Made by a program: the position numbers and the translations under genes
Origin: Paraspadella gotoi
Taxonomy: Eukaryota; Chaetognatha
Direction of reading: 5' to 3'
Assembly (NCBI GenBank): GCA_051294375.1
Contig: CM119271.1
Location: 6,635,632-6,699,631 of the forward strand
DNA: 64,000 nt
The notes under the pieces: model-generated
What the model was told of the DNA's origin: nothing
The model's database searches: none
Seen by the model: only the letters and a program-made list of their open reading frames with translations
In this document: one piece after another, positions 45,801 through 57,800 of the stretch
How positions within the stretch are numbered: the first letter of the stretch is position 1
Layout of the letters: each line of letters starts with the position of its first letter

Positions 45801-48693
45801 GTAACAAAAAAAAAGTTTAGAATTCGACAGACTTATTTTTTAAACGGATGACGGAGAGAATTATTATCTAATCTACTTCGCGCTGAATTAAACATAGTTA
45901 GTTGACTAATACCGAAATTGCCGATACGTTTTTCGCAGCCAATTCATTGCCTGCTAATCTATATGCATTTCTTTATTTTACAGATCGAGTTCGGAAGAAA
46001 ACTTAAAACAGGGTGAATAAAATTCATAAGAAAAATATTATTATCTTTTTAAAACATTTGAAAATCGTAAAAACAATTTTGCACTTAAACTTTACATACA
46101 CTGCGGCGCATAAAAAAGTTCATACTTTCCTGCCTGGAATAGGCCAATGTATTTGGTTGAACTGTGAACCTCTTTTGAAGAGCTATCAATTAGTGCACAA
46201 AAAATTAAATCGGTTGAGACCGTAAAATATGGCAAAACATTAAAATCAAAACTTTAAAATGAAATTGGGAAATGTAAATTTCTCTAGTTAAAACGTCCAT
46301 CATTTTTTCTTTTCTGACATTCGCTATTGATATAGAATTAACATAATGATAATAGAATATATATTTCCCCAGTATGTATCCCTATCAGAACATACGATTC
46401 TACATGGTAGTCATATCCCTATTGGTAAAAAAAATCATATATAACTTTGGTCCCCCCTCAAAAAATTATCCATTCCCACCCCTTTCTGTTCAGCCTGTGA
46501 GATATTATGATTTTTCATAAATAACTTTCTAACAGGAATGATGAGTGATATCTATTAGAAAACTAGGACAGATTGTAATCTAACCTTGGGTTGTATAGAT
46601 ACTCCCTCTATTTCCAGAAGAACACTGACTTCCCCTTCCCAAAATGAGTTATTAGCTGTAATGATAAGTAAAAAAATTTTAAGAAAGCAATAAATTTATA
46701 TTTAAAGAATATAAATTAAATAATAAATCCTTCATAAAATATAAAAATAGAAAATAGTGAAACAAGTATTTTTATACTTAACATATAAACAAAAATATAA
46801 ATCTTATAATTAAAGTTAATTTAAAAGAGTTTAGAAAAGTTATTTCTTCCAAAATAAAACGTCCTCTAAAAAAATGAAGAGAAAAAAAGCTTTAAAAGTT
46901 GTCTGTGGTAAGCTAACTTTAAACAACTGTTTTTTTCACTTTTTAAACATAATTCTTTCGGGTAGTTTTTATACTTATTTTAGTTATTTTAATATTTTTT
47001 TATTTCGAACCATCGGGATAACTCCCCTTAAAATTTTTCGATTAACTGACTTAATGAGTTACAACTTTTGAATTTCTCGCCCGATTTTGATGAAATTTGC
47101 ACCAATCGCTTTGGCTTTCAAAAAGCTTTATATCTTTTGAAAGTTAAGCCATCCAATATGTTTTTTCTGCGCCGCAGTGTATTTTACCCCGAAATCGATC
47201 CGGTGAGAAAGTGATACGGATAATATAAAGCAAATTATTAGCGAAAGTAACGAAAAATATCAATTAAAAATTTTAAAATATTGAAGCGGGATGTGTTGTA
47301 AAGACTTTCTGTACATAAAACAAAACATAAAACAATACACCATGACAGATGGACATTGGACATTACTTGGAGTTTAATAACATACGTGGTAGTGGTAGGT
47401 TCGGGAGGGCTGATTGTGAAAAGTTTCGATACATATAATAAAAAGGGTTTATTTTTTAGATCAAAGAAGAATTAGAAGAAAAAATAAAAAATACAAAAAC
47501 AGACAAATTAGATTGTTCATAGTAAACGACTAAAAAAAAAAAACAAAAAAAAACAGAAATACAATTTGCAATAAATGTAAAAAACTATGGGATCTTTATT
47601 AAACAAAACTTTAAAATATTTTCGTAGAATATACGTAAAATAACGTTTACAAAAACTCGATTCTGAGTAATACTTCAGCAAAAAACATTGCATAAATTTC
47701 CTACGATCTTCATTCGAATGAGTATACATATTACATAGTATATAAATTTCCACCTCCACTCCGTCAAGTTAAAAGTAATACTAATAGTATACTATTAGTA
47801 TATATATATAATATATATATATATTATATATGACAAAGATTTCCCCCAGACCCCAGGATACATATTAGCCCTACCTGATTGTTGGGCAGCCTGGAAGGGG
47901 GAAACAAGTCGTCGTCGTCGTCGTCGTCGTCAAAAAAGGCGCCGCCAGAGGAAGGAGGCGGCGCCGTAAACTCGGAGGACGCATTGTGGCCGTTGACGAT
48001 CGGCGATATCGAGGACGGCGGAGCGACAACTTGATTAAATAAACAATATCAGGTTATAAAAGGAAGTTAAATTAAAATTATGATTATAATTACATTTATA
48101 AAATTTTTTCAAAATTTCTAATTGCCAAAAATATATTTTACACTTCATATGAACTTACACTTAATACACAATAAACTTACTATATCGTTCAGTTTATTAT
48201 TAGGTTTGTAGAGATTTATAAACATTGGTATGATTTTAAATTTAATTATTTTAGGAGTGTAGATCGTATTTGAGTTTAATTGTTCTTTGTTAAAATGGTA
48301 GTTTTTTAATTGTTTAAGACATCTTATTTTAATACTCATTACAAACTAAACCCTAAAAATTAAGATAAGCGTAGAACAAAAAAATAAAATAAGTATTCCA
48401 GTGAATTTCTGCCCGTCCCTCTTTCGAAGCCAACCTTTATCTGGCAAGGCAGCACTTGGTTCTGAGCTGAGCGAAACGGGTTCGAAATCTGGCCCGTCAT
48501 CGAGCGGCACGGGTTTGAGGTCGCTGACGGGGCTTTCGAGGTCTTCAGTAGGCGGATCGTCAGAGAGGATGAGTTGGTCCTCCGGTGGTGCGGATGGCGA
48601 TGGCGAAGTTGGGGTCATCGTGGGCGTGGCTCCGGTCTCCCCATTTCCTTCATCGCTGGCATCCAACGGCGGCGGTTCCGTCACGGTGGCCAT
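42839..48693 (-). CDS. Sorting nexin 1/2 (SNX-BAR), 11 exons
   Basis: Membrane-bending SNX-BAR subunit of the retromer/ESCPE-1 endosomal sorting coats. Exons: 48693-48435, 48029-47875, 45795-45634, 45467-45333, 45232-45035, 44491-44346, 44267-44149, 44064-43939, 43871-43735, 43264-43121, 43042-42839; phases agree, 594 residues. Residues 1-190 are an acidic Pro/Ser-rich linker with eight Asp in a row. The PX domain spans exons 4-6 ([67 protein letters not shown]). The BAR domain spans exons 7-11 ([20 protein letters not shown], ending [16 protein letters not shown]). RRFSDF and PPAPEK carry the PI3P pocket. One gene stands for vertebrate SNX1 and SNX2. Intron 2 holds a mariner-type element; introns 5 and 9 hold dispersed repeats. 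Confidence 0.93.
43502..43682 (+). repeat. 190-bp dispersed repeat, copy 2 (SNX1/2 intron 9)
   Basis: Second copy of the repeat at 32915-33108, about 13 bp shorter through internal deletions. It inserts in an intron antisense to the host gene reading direction. Confidence 0.85.
44640..44725 (-). repeat. Dispersed repeat, inverted copy 2 (SNX1/2 intron 5)
   Basis: Reverse complement of 8603-8682: agttcttcaatctcatttac and then gtttagaccatttctcatat. The surrounding intron (45034-44492) has no other feature I can support apart from a short duplication near 44759-44792. Confidence 0.75.
46099..47179. mobile_element. Non-autonomous Tc1/mariner-type element (MITE-like)
   Basis: Terminal inverted repeats CACTGCGGCGCA (12 bp perfect, 18 of 19 with the following A run) at 46099-46117 and 47161-47179. 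Both are flanked by a TA dinucleotide (46097-46098 and 47180-47181), the target duplication of Tc1/mariner elements. The 1081-bp interior is AT-rich and has no transposase-like frame. It lies in SNX1/2 intron 2. Confidence 0.82.
46364..46424 (+). repeat. Dispersed repeat, ~50 bp, copy 2
   Basis: Matches 38634-38685 in the same orientation. This copy lies inside the mariner-type element, so the CASD1 intron copy may be a remnant of a related element. Confidence 0.65.
47788..47832. repeat. (TA)n-rich palindromic microsatellite
   Basis: TA-dominated tract including tagtatactattagtatata, partly self-complementary, in SNX1/2 intron 2 close to the exon 2 donor. Confidence 0.8.
47908..47931 (-). 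repeat. Coding trinucleotide repeat (GAC)8
   Basis: Eight perfect GTC units on the plus strand, read as eight Asp codons in SNX1/2 exon 2. Likely polymorphic in length. Confidence 0.9.
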
Positions 48694-49451
48694 TTTCTCG
48701 CAACTTCCTTTTCCGCTTAACTTGATCCCTTTCTAAGATAACGATTTCGTTCACCTAAACGCTGGTAATATAAACGTGAAAAATACTTGAGACGTAGTAA
48801 AGCCTACGCGAAATTCAATATTTTCTTTCTTGTTATAAAATTCCAACAAAAAACTAACATCTTTCCTGATAACAATTTTTCTAATACTACTGAAAAAATT
48901 AACAGCGGTATGGCTACATTCGCAGTGCCGCTTATACCGAGTTGTAGTTTGATTAATTTTCAAAGAAAAGAATGATACATTATCCGTTAGGACCAGCGCC
49001 AGTTGATCACAGAAAAGCTCAAAGAGGAAACTCCATAATATTCTCCCATATTTACTAAATTTATCAAATTCAAAATCAAGTTGAGCACTTAATGTTTATA
49101 ACTTTAAAATGGCATCGCCTGAGACGTCTTACTCTTCAATGTAAACTTTTTTACGTATATCACTTGCTCGTAGTGGTCCATAAATGACGAGCAGAAAAGG
49201 CAGAATCGCAGTTACTTACGTTAAACAATAACTTGAGTAATTTCAATTGAAAAAAGAGAAATTTTCAATTATAAAACACATTATATCACGTGCTGTGTCA
49301 ATAAAAATTCTCTACATGTAAATAAATCTCAAAAACGACAATTTAAAAAAAAAAAAATTTGAGGCGGAAAATAAACTTCGTTAGTGACCAACCACAGTTT
49401 ACTATAAGAAACACTGGCCGAAAAGACTCAAACGAAAATAGCGGTCGAGTT
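48694..49451. other. Spacer between DCP1 and SNX1/2
   Basis: About 760 bp. An acceptor-like ttatcttag lies 39 nt before the SNX1/2 ATG. No other feature recognised. Confidence 0.5.
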
Positions 49452-49460
49452 TTATTTATT
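49451..49460 (-). promoter_or_regulatory. AATAAATAAA overlapping the DCP1 stop codon
   Basis: The last codons and stop of DCP1 (AAT AAA TAA A) form two overlapping polyadenylation hexamers. If used, the 3' UTR would be only tens of bases. Confidence 0.45.
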
Positions 49461-50885
49461 GACTTTGCGTCTTTGGTTAGTCAGCGAATTAACGTATCCG
49501 CGATGAAGGACGTCGACGAACCCCTCGTCGGTCTTGAGCAGAAAGAGAAGCGTCGACTTGAGTTGCTCCTTGGTCAAGGATTCGGGATCCATCTCGGCGC
49601 CGCTCGAAGAGGGTTCGTTCGGATCTTCGCTCGGACAAAAGAAAACGACGGGTCGAGCCTTCCCAGCCTTTCGCCCACTTTCGACTGTCTCAAACGCATC
49701 CGGCGTCAACAGCGAAACGCCGCCTCCGACGATTCCTCCAGCTTCGGGAGACGACGGCGGAGATCCCTCGTTAACGTTGACGATGAGTGAAACGTCTCCG
49801 CAGGAAAAATGAGAGGGAACGGCGGGAAGCGCTTGAGAAGGCGGCGGACTGTACGAAGGCACAGAATTACGAGAAGGAAGATTGGATGGGGATATCTCAT
49901 TCTTATTGTTGCCATAAGATGGCGAGATCGGCGTCAATGGTCCGGGGACGTTCTCCGGGGATAGTCCGTCCTCGGATATCATGGATAGAGAGTTGGGGTA
50001 ATTGAGATCATTCTTCAGCGATCCGCTCGATACCTGAGTAGACAAGAGCGGGCCGACGTTACGATCAAGCGATTGGATGCCGCGGATCTTCATCTTGCGG
50101 ACGAAAGACTGAAGTACGTCTTTGGTCTCGTCCGATTTTTCGACGGAATCGCAAGTTTCTTTGGGCTCGTCAATCTTAACGGGCAGCACGGAGACAGCGC
50201 GGACGTGAGAATCGAGCTTCGGTTCGTCCTGTTTTTGGTTCCTCGCGTTGGCGAAGAGCGACGAGACGCTGATACTGAGGCCCGTGGAGACTTCATATTG
50301 AGGATGTTCCTTGTCGTACTCTCGCTGCGCCTTCGACAACAGGGCCATGATATCGTTATTCTCCCCATGGCTAGATAGAGGATCTTTGAGGATTTCTTTC
50401 ATAACGCCGTGCTTGTCGCCTGAAGAGTCGACTTGGCAAGCCTCGAGCGGGGCGCCGCTCGATTCCTCAACGGGTTCTTTCTGAACCATTTTCGTGAGTC
50501 GGACGACGAGGTCGCCGATTCGGCGACATTCTTTTTTTTCGAAGAACCACAGACCGTAGATGTCATCTCGGTTTTTGTAGAGAAGGAAGGGATCCTGCTG
50601 CTGGAACTCCACGTGGCCGTTGATCGTTTCCCAGTGGTTCTTGGGCATTTTGCGATTGGAAATGGTAAAGCCATAGAGAGGCGCCGCCGATCTCTCATAA
50701 ACAAAGAGAGTACCTTCTATTTCTGACTTGGCCCAGGCGTCTTCCGGCTCGTTGAAGATATACAGAGCCACTTGGGACGCGGTGTCAAGGATTCGGCGGA
50801 TGTAAGGATCCCGTCGCTTGAGCGCCGTCAAGTTCATTCGTTCTTCTGGAGTTAAGTTTAGTTTGGCGTTGTTTATGATGTTCAT
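49452..50885 (-). CDS. DCP1 decapping activator, single exon
   Basis: Activator of the DCP2 mRNA-decapping enzyme in P-bodies; orthologue of DCP1A/DCP1B. It is 477 residues from the ATG at 50885. The frame is open further upstream, but its earliest codon is GTG and an acceptor-like site ends at 50912, so the 50885 ATG is preferred. The EVH1 domain (about 10-125) has MNLTALKRRDPYIRRILDTA, VALYIFNEPEDAW, IEGTLFVYERSAAPLYGFTI and DPFLLYKNRDDIYGLWFF. A conserved short motif NNDIMALLSKAQREYDK follows (about 175-195). After a Ser/Pro-rich linker, the trimerisation domain LTKEQLKSTLLFLLKTDEGF ends the protein. No intron. Confidence 0.93.
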   Translation of the reverse strand: MNIINNAKLNLTPEERMNLTALKRRDPYIRRILDTASQVALYIFNEPEDAWAKSEIEGTLFVYERSAAPLYGFTISNRKMPKNHWETINGHVEFQQQDPFLLYKNRDDIYGLWFFEKKECRRIGDLVVRLTKMVQKEPVEESSGAPLEACQVDSSGDKHGVMKEILKDPLSSHGENNDIMALLSKAQREYDKEHPQYEVSTGLSISVSSLFANARNQKQDEPKLDSHVRAVSVLPVKIDEPKETCDSVEKSDETKDVLQSFVRKMKIRGIQSLDRNVGPLLSTQVSSGSLKNDLNYPNSLSMISEDGLSPENVPGPLTPISPSYGNNKNEISPSNLPSRNSVPSYSPPPSQALPAVPSHFSCGDVSLIVNVNEGSPPSSPEAGGIVGGGVSLLTPDAFETVESGRKAGKARPVVFFCPSEDPNEPSSSGAEMDPESLTKEQLKSTLLFLLKTDEGFVDVLHRGYVNSLTNQRRKVNK

Positions 50886-51834
50886 CTTTTTTATGTAATG
50901 TATTATCACCGCTGAGGCATAAAACATCAAAATAATTACATATTGTATTGTCACGATTCAAATTTACTAACGGCATGGTAACTGGTAAGATATACGGTAA
51001 ACGAGTCTCGAAAAAAATCTAAAGAGTCTACATGGGCCTAAACACTAAGAATGGGCCAAATTTATGGCATCTGGTAGTTGGACTATCACGAACAGCGTCG
51101 ACCATTGCACTCGGTCATACGGGCATGCATTCGAAAATAGATTCAGGATACCAGTCTTACCTATAAATATGATCAATGTGATAAAAATCAAGCTCTGAGC
51201 TACATGTGGTTAAGGAATATCCGAGCATAACGTTGAAGCCACTCAATGGGCAAAACTCAACTAGAGCCGTAGAGTAATAAAGAAAACTATACGCGTGACT
51301 ATTTCGAACACAATAAAACCACTATTTATACAAATATCGACGAAGATTCCTCCAAATTATAATTATACTCAAACTATGGCTTTAGCCATTTTTAACGTTT
51401 TGCATGATTGACCAAAATAAGGTTTATTTACAAAAAGTATTAAAATAAAAAAAGCAGAACCCCCCCCCCCCCCCAAAAAAAAAAAACACCTGGCAGGAAA
51501 ATTAGCAAATTCTAAAAGCGTGAGCTATGACACCAAATTGAGTTGAAATAAACGAAGTCAAATAAAAAATTCAAAGCTTTCATGACGTGAGGTTTCGTAT
51601 CACAAGATAAATAAAACTATCTAAATATATTTTACACAGTTCAAACCTAAGATGAGCACACATATTTAAAATCATAACAGAGGCACCACTTTTTTTTTCA
51701 TTTAATTTAAATACCGTCATACCTTAGAAAAGCACACAAATAAGGGTTTGAATTGTACACATAATACGTTGCAGACCAGCTTAAACAACGTAAAAAGATA
51801 GTTTTTAAAACTTTCTCTGGGGAGCCAATATTAA
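50886..51834. other. Spacer between USP9X and DCP1, with C15/A12 tract
   Basis: About 950 bp, AT-rich. A run of 15 C (51460-51474) followed at once by 12 A is the most extreme homopolymer pair in the window. No gene supported. Confidence 0.6.
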
Positions 51835-54800
51835 TTAGTCTATAATATTAGTGCTGGAACTCTGGTGACATGGAGATGTTGAGTGTGCGTGCTTCTGGTT
51901 ATGACCAGGCTGTTCGTTTCCATTACCGCGTTGTTCATTAATTCCAATAGAAGATGTTGAATTACGTAAAGTGCTGTTTCCCCCTGTTGGGCTCGGTATC
52001 AAAGTTTCTTGCTGGGCTTGTTGACTAGAACCAACCACACCTCCAGTTGCGCCTCCTTCAACTTCGTTATCTGACCCTACAAAGTCAGTTGATTCAGGAG
52101 GACCCCGAGAAGATCCCTCAGAAATTGCACCTTCACCATCTTCTTCGGCACATAATTCAAAGGCACGCGCCAAAGTCATTCGTGCCGACTGAGACCTTTC
52201 TAAATAGTAACCATTTGATGTTTCATTTGATTGGACTGGGGGGTTCCAATTATTAGCATACTGAACATTTCCTGTGTATGGTCGGCGGTCGAGCTCATCA
52301 TTTAACCATTCGACTGCCCACGTCCATTTTCGTTTTAAATCGCCTTGAGAGTGCAACATATTAGAGGCAGGAGTGCAATTTGAAAACAAATTGACCATCA
52401 TCTTTATGCATTGATAAGCACGTTTCTGATAATGATTTTTCGACTTTTGTATTGTGTCAAATAGTCCATCGCGGTCGTCAGGAATTCCTTTTAAAGCATT
52501 ATGAATGCGGTGCTGCTGCCACGAATCATCAATCAGCAGCATCTGATAAAGTAGGTCCATATATGGGCGCAATTCGTAGGTGTAAGAGAAAGCAACCTGC
52601 CAAAGCAATTCACTCAAAACTGATGACGAAAAATGGGGATTTTCCCAGCAGCAAAAGCGTAGAAGCTTCACAGTTTCCTCACTAGCATTACAATCCTCAA
52701 TGACTTTCTTAACATAAGTGTTGCGTCTGAAGAGTATTTCATTAACTTGAGCTTGAATTGGCATTAATGGAGCAGACAGAGTTGGATCCCCATGGGGATT
52801 TTGTAAAGGTGTGGCATTAGGTTGTGAACTTTGCATGACTCCAGATACGTCGCAGCATCTCACTAGAAGAGAAACCACGCTGTACAACTTTCCTAATTCA
52901 GCATATTGATATTTTATCGGGGGTCCCGGACCTTCATCAAGAGCAACAAGCATGAACATAACAGGGACACCCAGTTTCAGGAGCTGCAACCTTTCAGTAA
53001 CTCCAAGGTTTGCATATATGTAAAAAAAGTGAAAATACTGAGACAAAGTCCTTCCATGTTCGGCGACTTCTTTTTTTAATAAAGCTAAGACTGCAGATAA
53101 AATGTAATCAGACAAAGTTGCATTTGGATGTTCCATACCAAGTAGTTCAGGAGCATCGTTTGGCGGTGAGCACGGTCCATCTTGAAGAGAATAATGAGCT
53201 AAAAACCATATAATCTTCACAAACGCCGACCGAACTTCGGAAGTAGGACATTCGAGCATGTACTCAGCAAATCGTTCTTGATGCGCAAAAAGTACGCTGT
53301 TGGCAAACCAAGATCTCACATTTCGTGAACACTGCAAATGAATTCGAATGGCATCGTACCATTCCGAGGCGCTTCCTCGAAGAGTTTTTTTCGTATGAAA
53401 CCCCACAGAAAACAAAAACTTTGAAGCTAACTGAATGCTTATCATTGCTAATTCTTCAGTTTCAAGTGAACTAAGATCAGTTGTTACGGGTTGTGCTGTA
53501 TTTTGCTGAATAAAAGGAGCATTGCAAGTGATCAACTTTTTCATAAATTGAAAAAACTCTAATGAGAACAAAGTCTTGTTGTGCATGAACTGAATATTTT
53601 TTCGTCTTACACACCTTTCTATAGGTGAAGGCATTTTTGGATGGTAGGGTGGTTGAATTACTGAAGTTGTCATTGATATATCAGATGGGCAATCATCCAA
53701 TTTCAAATTTTTAAATGCTTCAGCAAGAGCTAGAGATGCTGGAGTATCATTACTTCCTTCAGACAATTCATCTTCTCCTGGCAGTTGTTCATAGAACAAA
53801 ATGTAAGCATTCCACCACCTTTTTTGGCGACGACATGACATTCTTTTCAGCATATGATCAAAAACCTCACCCATATACTCTCCTCCAAACCATTGATTTT
53901 TCATCTCGTCTTCGTCATCAAATTTACATTCGGAGACTTCGCCATCATCAAATTTATACCATTTGAGTTCTCCATTTGAGACTTTTCCATCTAAACCTAA
54001 ACTACCCTCTGCTGGTCGATGGAGGATAAAAGAATAATAATGTCCCCCAGAAGCTTGGCCAGAATGGACAACGACGCCAACTAGACGATATTTAGTGGAC
54101 TGACTTCCACTATCAATGGAAAACGGCTCGCCATCATGTATCCATTCGCCCATAGAGGTAGCTGATAATCCTTTTTCCGTGTATGGTTCCATATCCAATT
54201 CCTTAGGAAATTCAAAATAATCATTGAATTTAATAGCCGTTTCGTGTTCCCAATCATAATCAAAGCGTTTCAGTTGAATGGCCAAATACGGAGGAAGTTT
54301 CTTTATGCACAAGCGTTTGACAGTATCCACTTTTTTGTCACACTTTTCACAATGGTAAGCATTGGCACCCTCCAGCAGATCCCCTTTTACATACTGCTCC
54401 AAAGAACTTAAAAGATCATGATGATTTCTTATGTCCACATTAAGTGTCGTAAAAGATTCTTCGCGAGAATATCTATGTGGACATCCTTTACAGATCTTTT
54501 GATCAGCAAATGAACCCCCCATAATTTTAGAAAGGATTGCAGGTTGCTTAACTAATTTTAATGCTTCGTCCAAAGAATCTACTAAGGAATTGAAAAATTC
54601 TAATGCATCATGTTGCTCTCTTAAGTTTACAGGCTCTCCCCATAGCTTAAAGTGACGCCAAAAGCCTTTAGGTACATAAAATTGAAGTTTTGAGGTGGCA
54701 AGATGACCAAAAATCATTTGAACGTGTTTTAACACACCAAGATTGTATTCTTTTCTTTCTTCAGTGGTATTTCTTTCTGAACGTATTTCTTCTTTATCTT

Positions 54801-57800
54801 CATTTTCTTCTTTATCATCTCTCTCATCACCACTGAGATCTTCATCAAAATCTTGCACCGCTCCCTCGACTTGTAATATTCCTGTTCGAATTTCATCTAT
54901 CATAAATAGCTGTTGTAAAACCGAATTCATATAACACGTTGCGCCAGCATTTTTAAGACCAACAAAACCATTATGAGGTCGAGGTCCGACAGGTGGTAAA
55001 TACTCCCATTCATTCAGAACTGCTTGAGATCCATTAAAATACATATCAGTCAAAAGTTCAGCTAACATCCTCAAATTAGCCACACATCCGGTACATAATG
55101 AAACGAGCAATTCAAAAGCAGCAGTAATAGTTAAAGGAGTAGAACAAACTGGAATTGCATGATCGTCGGGAAGCTCGCCATCACTTTTTCTGCATTGTAA
55201 AACTATTTTCGAAGCGGGAAATATAAAATCTTCAACCAGTTGCTTAATCAGTTGATGCCCTTCAGGATCAGACCCGATCTTATACTTTAATTCTGATGTT
55301 TGAAAAGAAAGTAACTCTTTAGTTACGCCCAAATGGCCTTCTAAGAGGGCTTCTTCTACACCAGTAACTCCAGTTTGAATTACAGTATTTCTGACTTTTC
55401 CTAACCATTCGACCTCCTTGTTCAACTGATTAATATTAGTTGGTACAGACACTTTTGATTGACATGCATAACTTAGAAGTTTACAAAGAATTTGAAAATA
55501 TTCATGGCTTTGTTTTGCGTTTTCTTTTACCGTAGTGTCAAGTACCGTAAAGAGCAAAGTAATGAAAAATAAGAGTGGCCTTTTCTCTGCACCACTTTTA
55601 GTGGCAATTAAATAAAGTTGTTCAGATGCAGATGCTCTGACTGTTCTAGAATTGCATAGCAAAATCATATCAACAATGAAACACTGCCAAGATTTATCAC
55701 CTTTACTAGTTAATTGATCTAAAATATCTGGACAAAGAGCGAGGCATATTGTTAGAACTTCCAAGGATTCCTTGGCAAGGTTGTTGTTAATTGGCTCGTG
55801 TTGGCCAGAAGTAGTTGATCCCCAACTGGTAGTCATTCCATCACTCGGTAGATTTTCATAGGTCTTATGAATATCATCGTTTGATGCCTGCAGCAAATGA
55901 AGTGAACCCGAAGCAGATGCCCAGGCTAGTTTTACAATGGCTTTCACAGCATTTAAATCAGGCAAAACATCTGTCACGGAATCTGACAAAGATTGACCAA
56001 GGCGACTAACAACAGATCTCAACATCATTTCACTTGAAGGAGAGGGCATTTGATGAAGTGCTTGCTGCAAAACAACTGCCCTGCCATGCTGGGCTGGAGA
56101 AATATTGATAGACGCGGAAACGTTACCCCCTCCAGAGTGATGTTGTGCACTGTCAACTGCAGTAACTGCTTCAGCCACAACTTGAACCATAGCATGGCCC
56201 ACAGCAGAAAGCAGTATTTTAGCTATTTTTAAGATGATGAGATAAGCTTGTCGTCTTATAGAGAGATCAGCAGAAACCAAATAATTATTTCTTGTTATCA
56301 TAGTCAAAATTGCTGAAACACCACCACTTCTCATGAAAGCTCGTTGAAACTCAAATGCTTCTTCAGAGAGAGGATTTAATGCAGGCATTAGAAGAAGGTA
56401 AGTGACTTCAAGATGATACAATGCTTGTGACGGAGAGGAACAAAAAAATAAAGCTTCCATTTGGGTGGAGGATCCAGGATCAACAGGAAGGTAAGGCTCA
56501 GAGCACACAGATTTTAAATTTTCAACAGTTTTCATATCAGCCGGCATCAACTTTAACAATGCCATCGCCCCTTCTCGTACTTTCGGTATTTGAAGTTGAG
56601 AACCTAAGTCAGCAAGCTGGAATAAGAAGGTAGCATATCTGGAATTCGCCGCCATTATTACCCCAGGCAAACATTTTTCAGCTTCAGCATTAGGACCGTC
56701 ATAGGTGTTTCTAGGACTTCCAGCAGTTGAACTATCAGAACTGCTGTCAGGAGATGAAGGCATGTTGGAACCAGCCTGAGACAATTTAGCCGTTATGAGA
56801 GCTTTATTACTATTAGGTCCATGTGAGAAAACATCAGTTAACACCTGCGAAATCAATTTTTTATCATCATTCATATCGATTGCATCACCATTAATAAACA
56901 AGTCAACTTTTACATGAGTAGCATTAGCTTTTAATCGCGTTAGTATTTGGCGACGAATAGATCCAACAGTTTCATTTGCATGAGACCAAAGTTCAATATC
57001 ATCAAATTGACGTCCTTGATTTGGGAATCGAACAATTAAAGTAAAATGTTTTCCTCTACAGGCCCTGCCAAGTGGTAAAATAGCTCGCTCTTCATGATAA
57101 TCATCATCACATTCTGATATATACTCATGAAGGACCGTCAAAACTCTAACAATAGAAACGGTTTCTTGATTAATATAGTCTATTTCCTTATCTTTTGACA
57201 ATATTGTAACGGTGTCATAACAAGCTTTTAGCCTATCCATACAAGAAGCCACAAAATCTTCATGAATATCCACTTGATTTGGCTGTAATCTTGGACCCAA
57301 GTTTGTGTATATCTCTTTTAAAAGACTGATAGCTTTTTCAGCTACTTCTTCTTGACTGGCAATGACAACGCGCCAAATATAGTTGAGACCAATCAATTCT
57401 AAATCATCCATCATATGAGCTCTACGTTTCTGTATCAGCTTTTGTTCTTTGGCATTGACAGCTTTGAAAAAACGTTCAAAGCATTTTATCCCACTTTCTG
57501 TGAGGTAAACAGGGTCAAGCTGTAAAATGTTATTTTCAAAAAAATCTCGATTAATGTCAGGATCAAGATCTGGCTCATCTCCCATTAGCTTAGAAAACCA
57601 CTTAAAACACGCTTCTCTATCTGTATTATAAACAGCGTTTTCTGCAAGACAAGTCCATATTTGCCTTGCTTGTGGAGCACATAACCACAACTGACCATCT
57701 TTAAGAAGAAACCTCAAAAAATTAAGGCGTTCTTGAACTTGTTGAATGTGGTTATATCTCCCATCAGGTAAAACATCTTCAGGCAAAGCTTGTGGATTAT

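Noticed and set aside
47517-47759. 80-codon Tyr/Phe-rich minus frame in SNX1/2 intron 2
   Set aside because: AT-rich intronic sequence, no family, the adjacent exons splice over it in frame.
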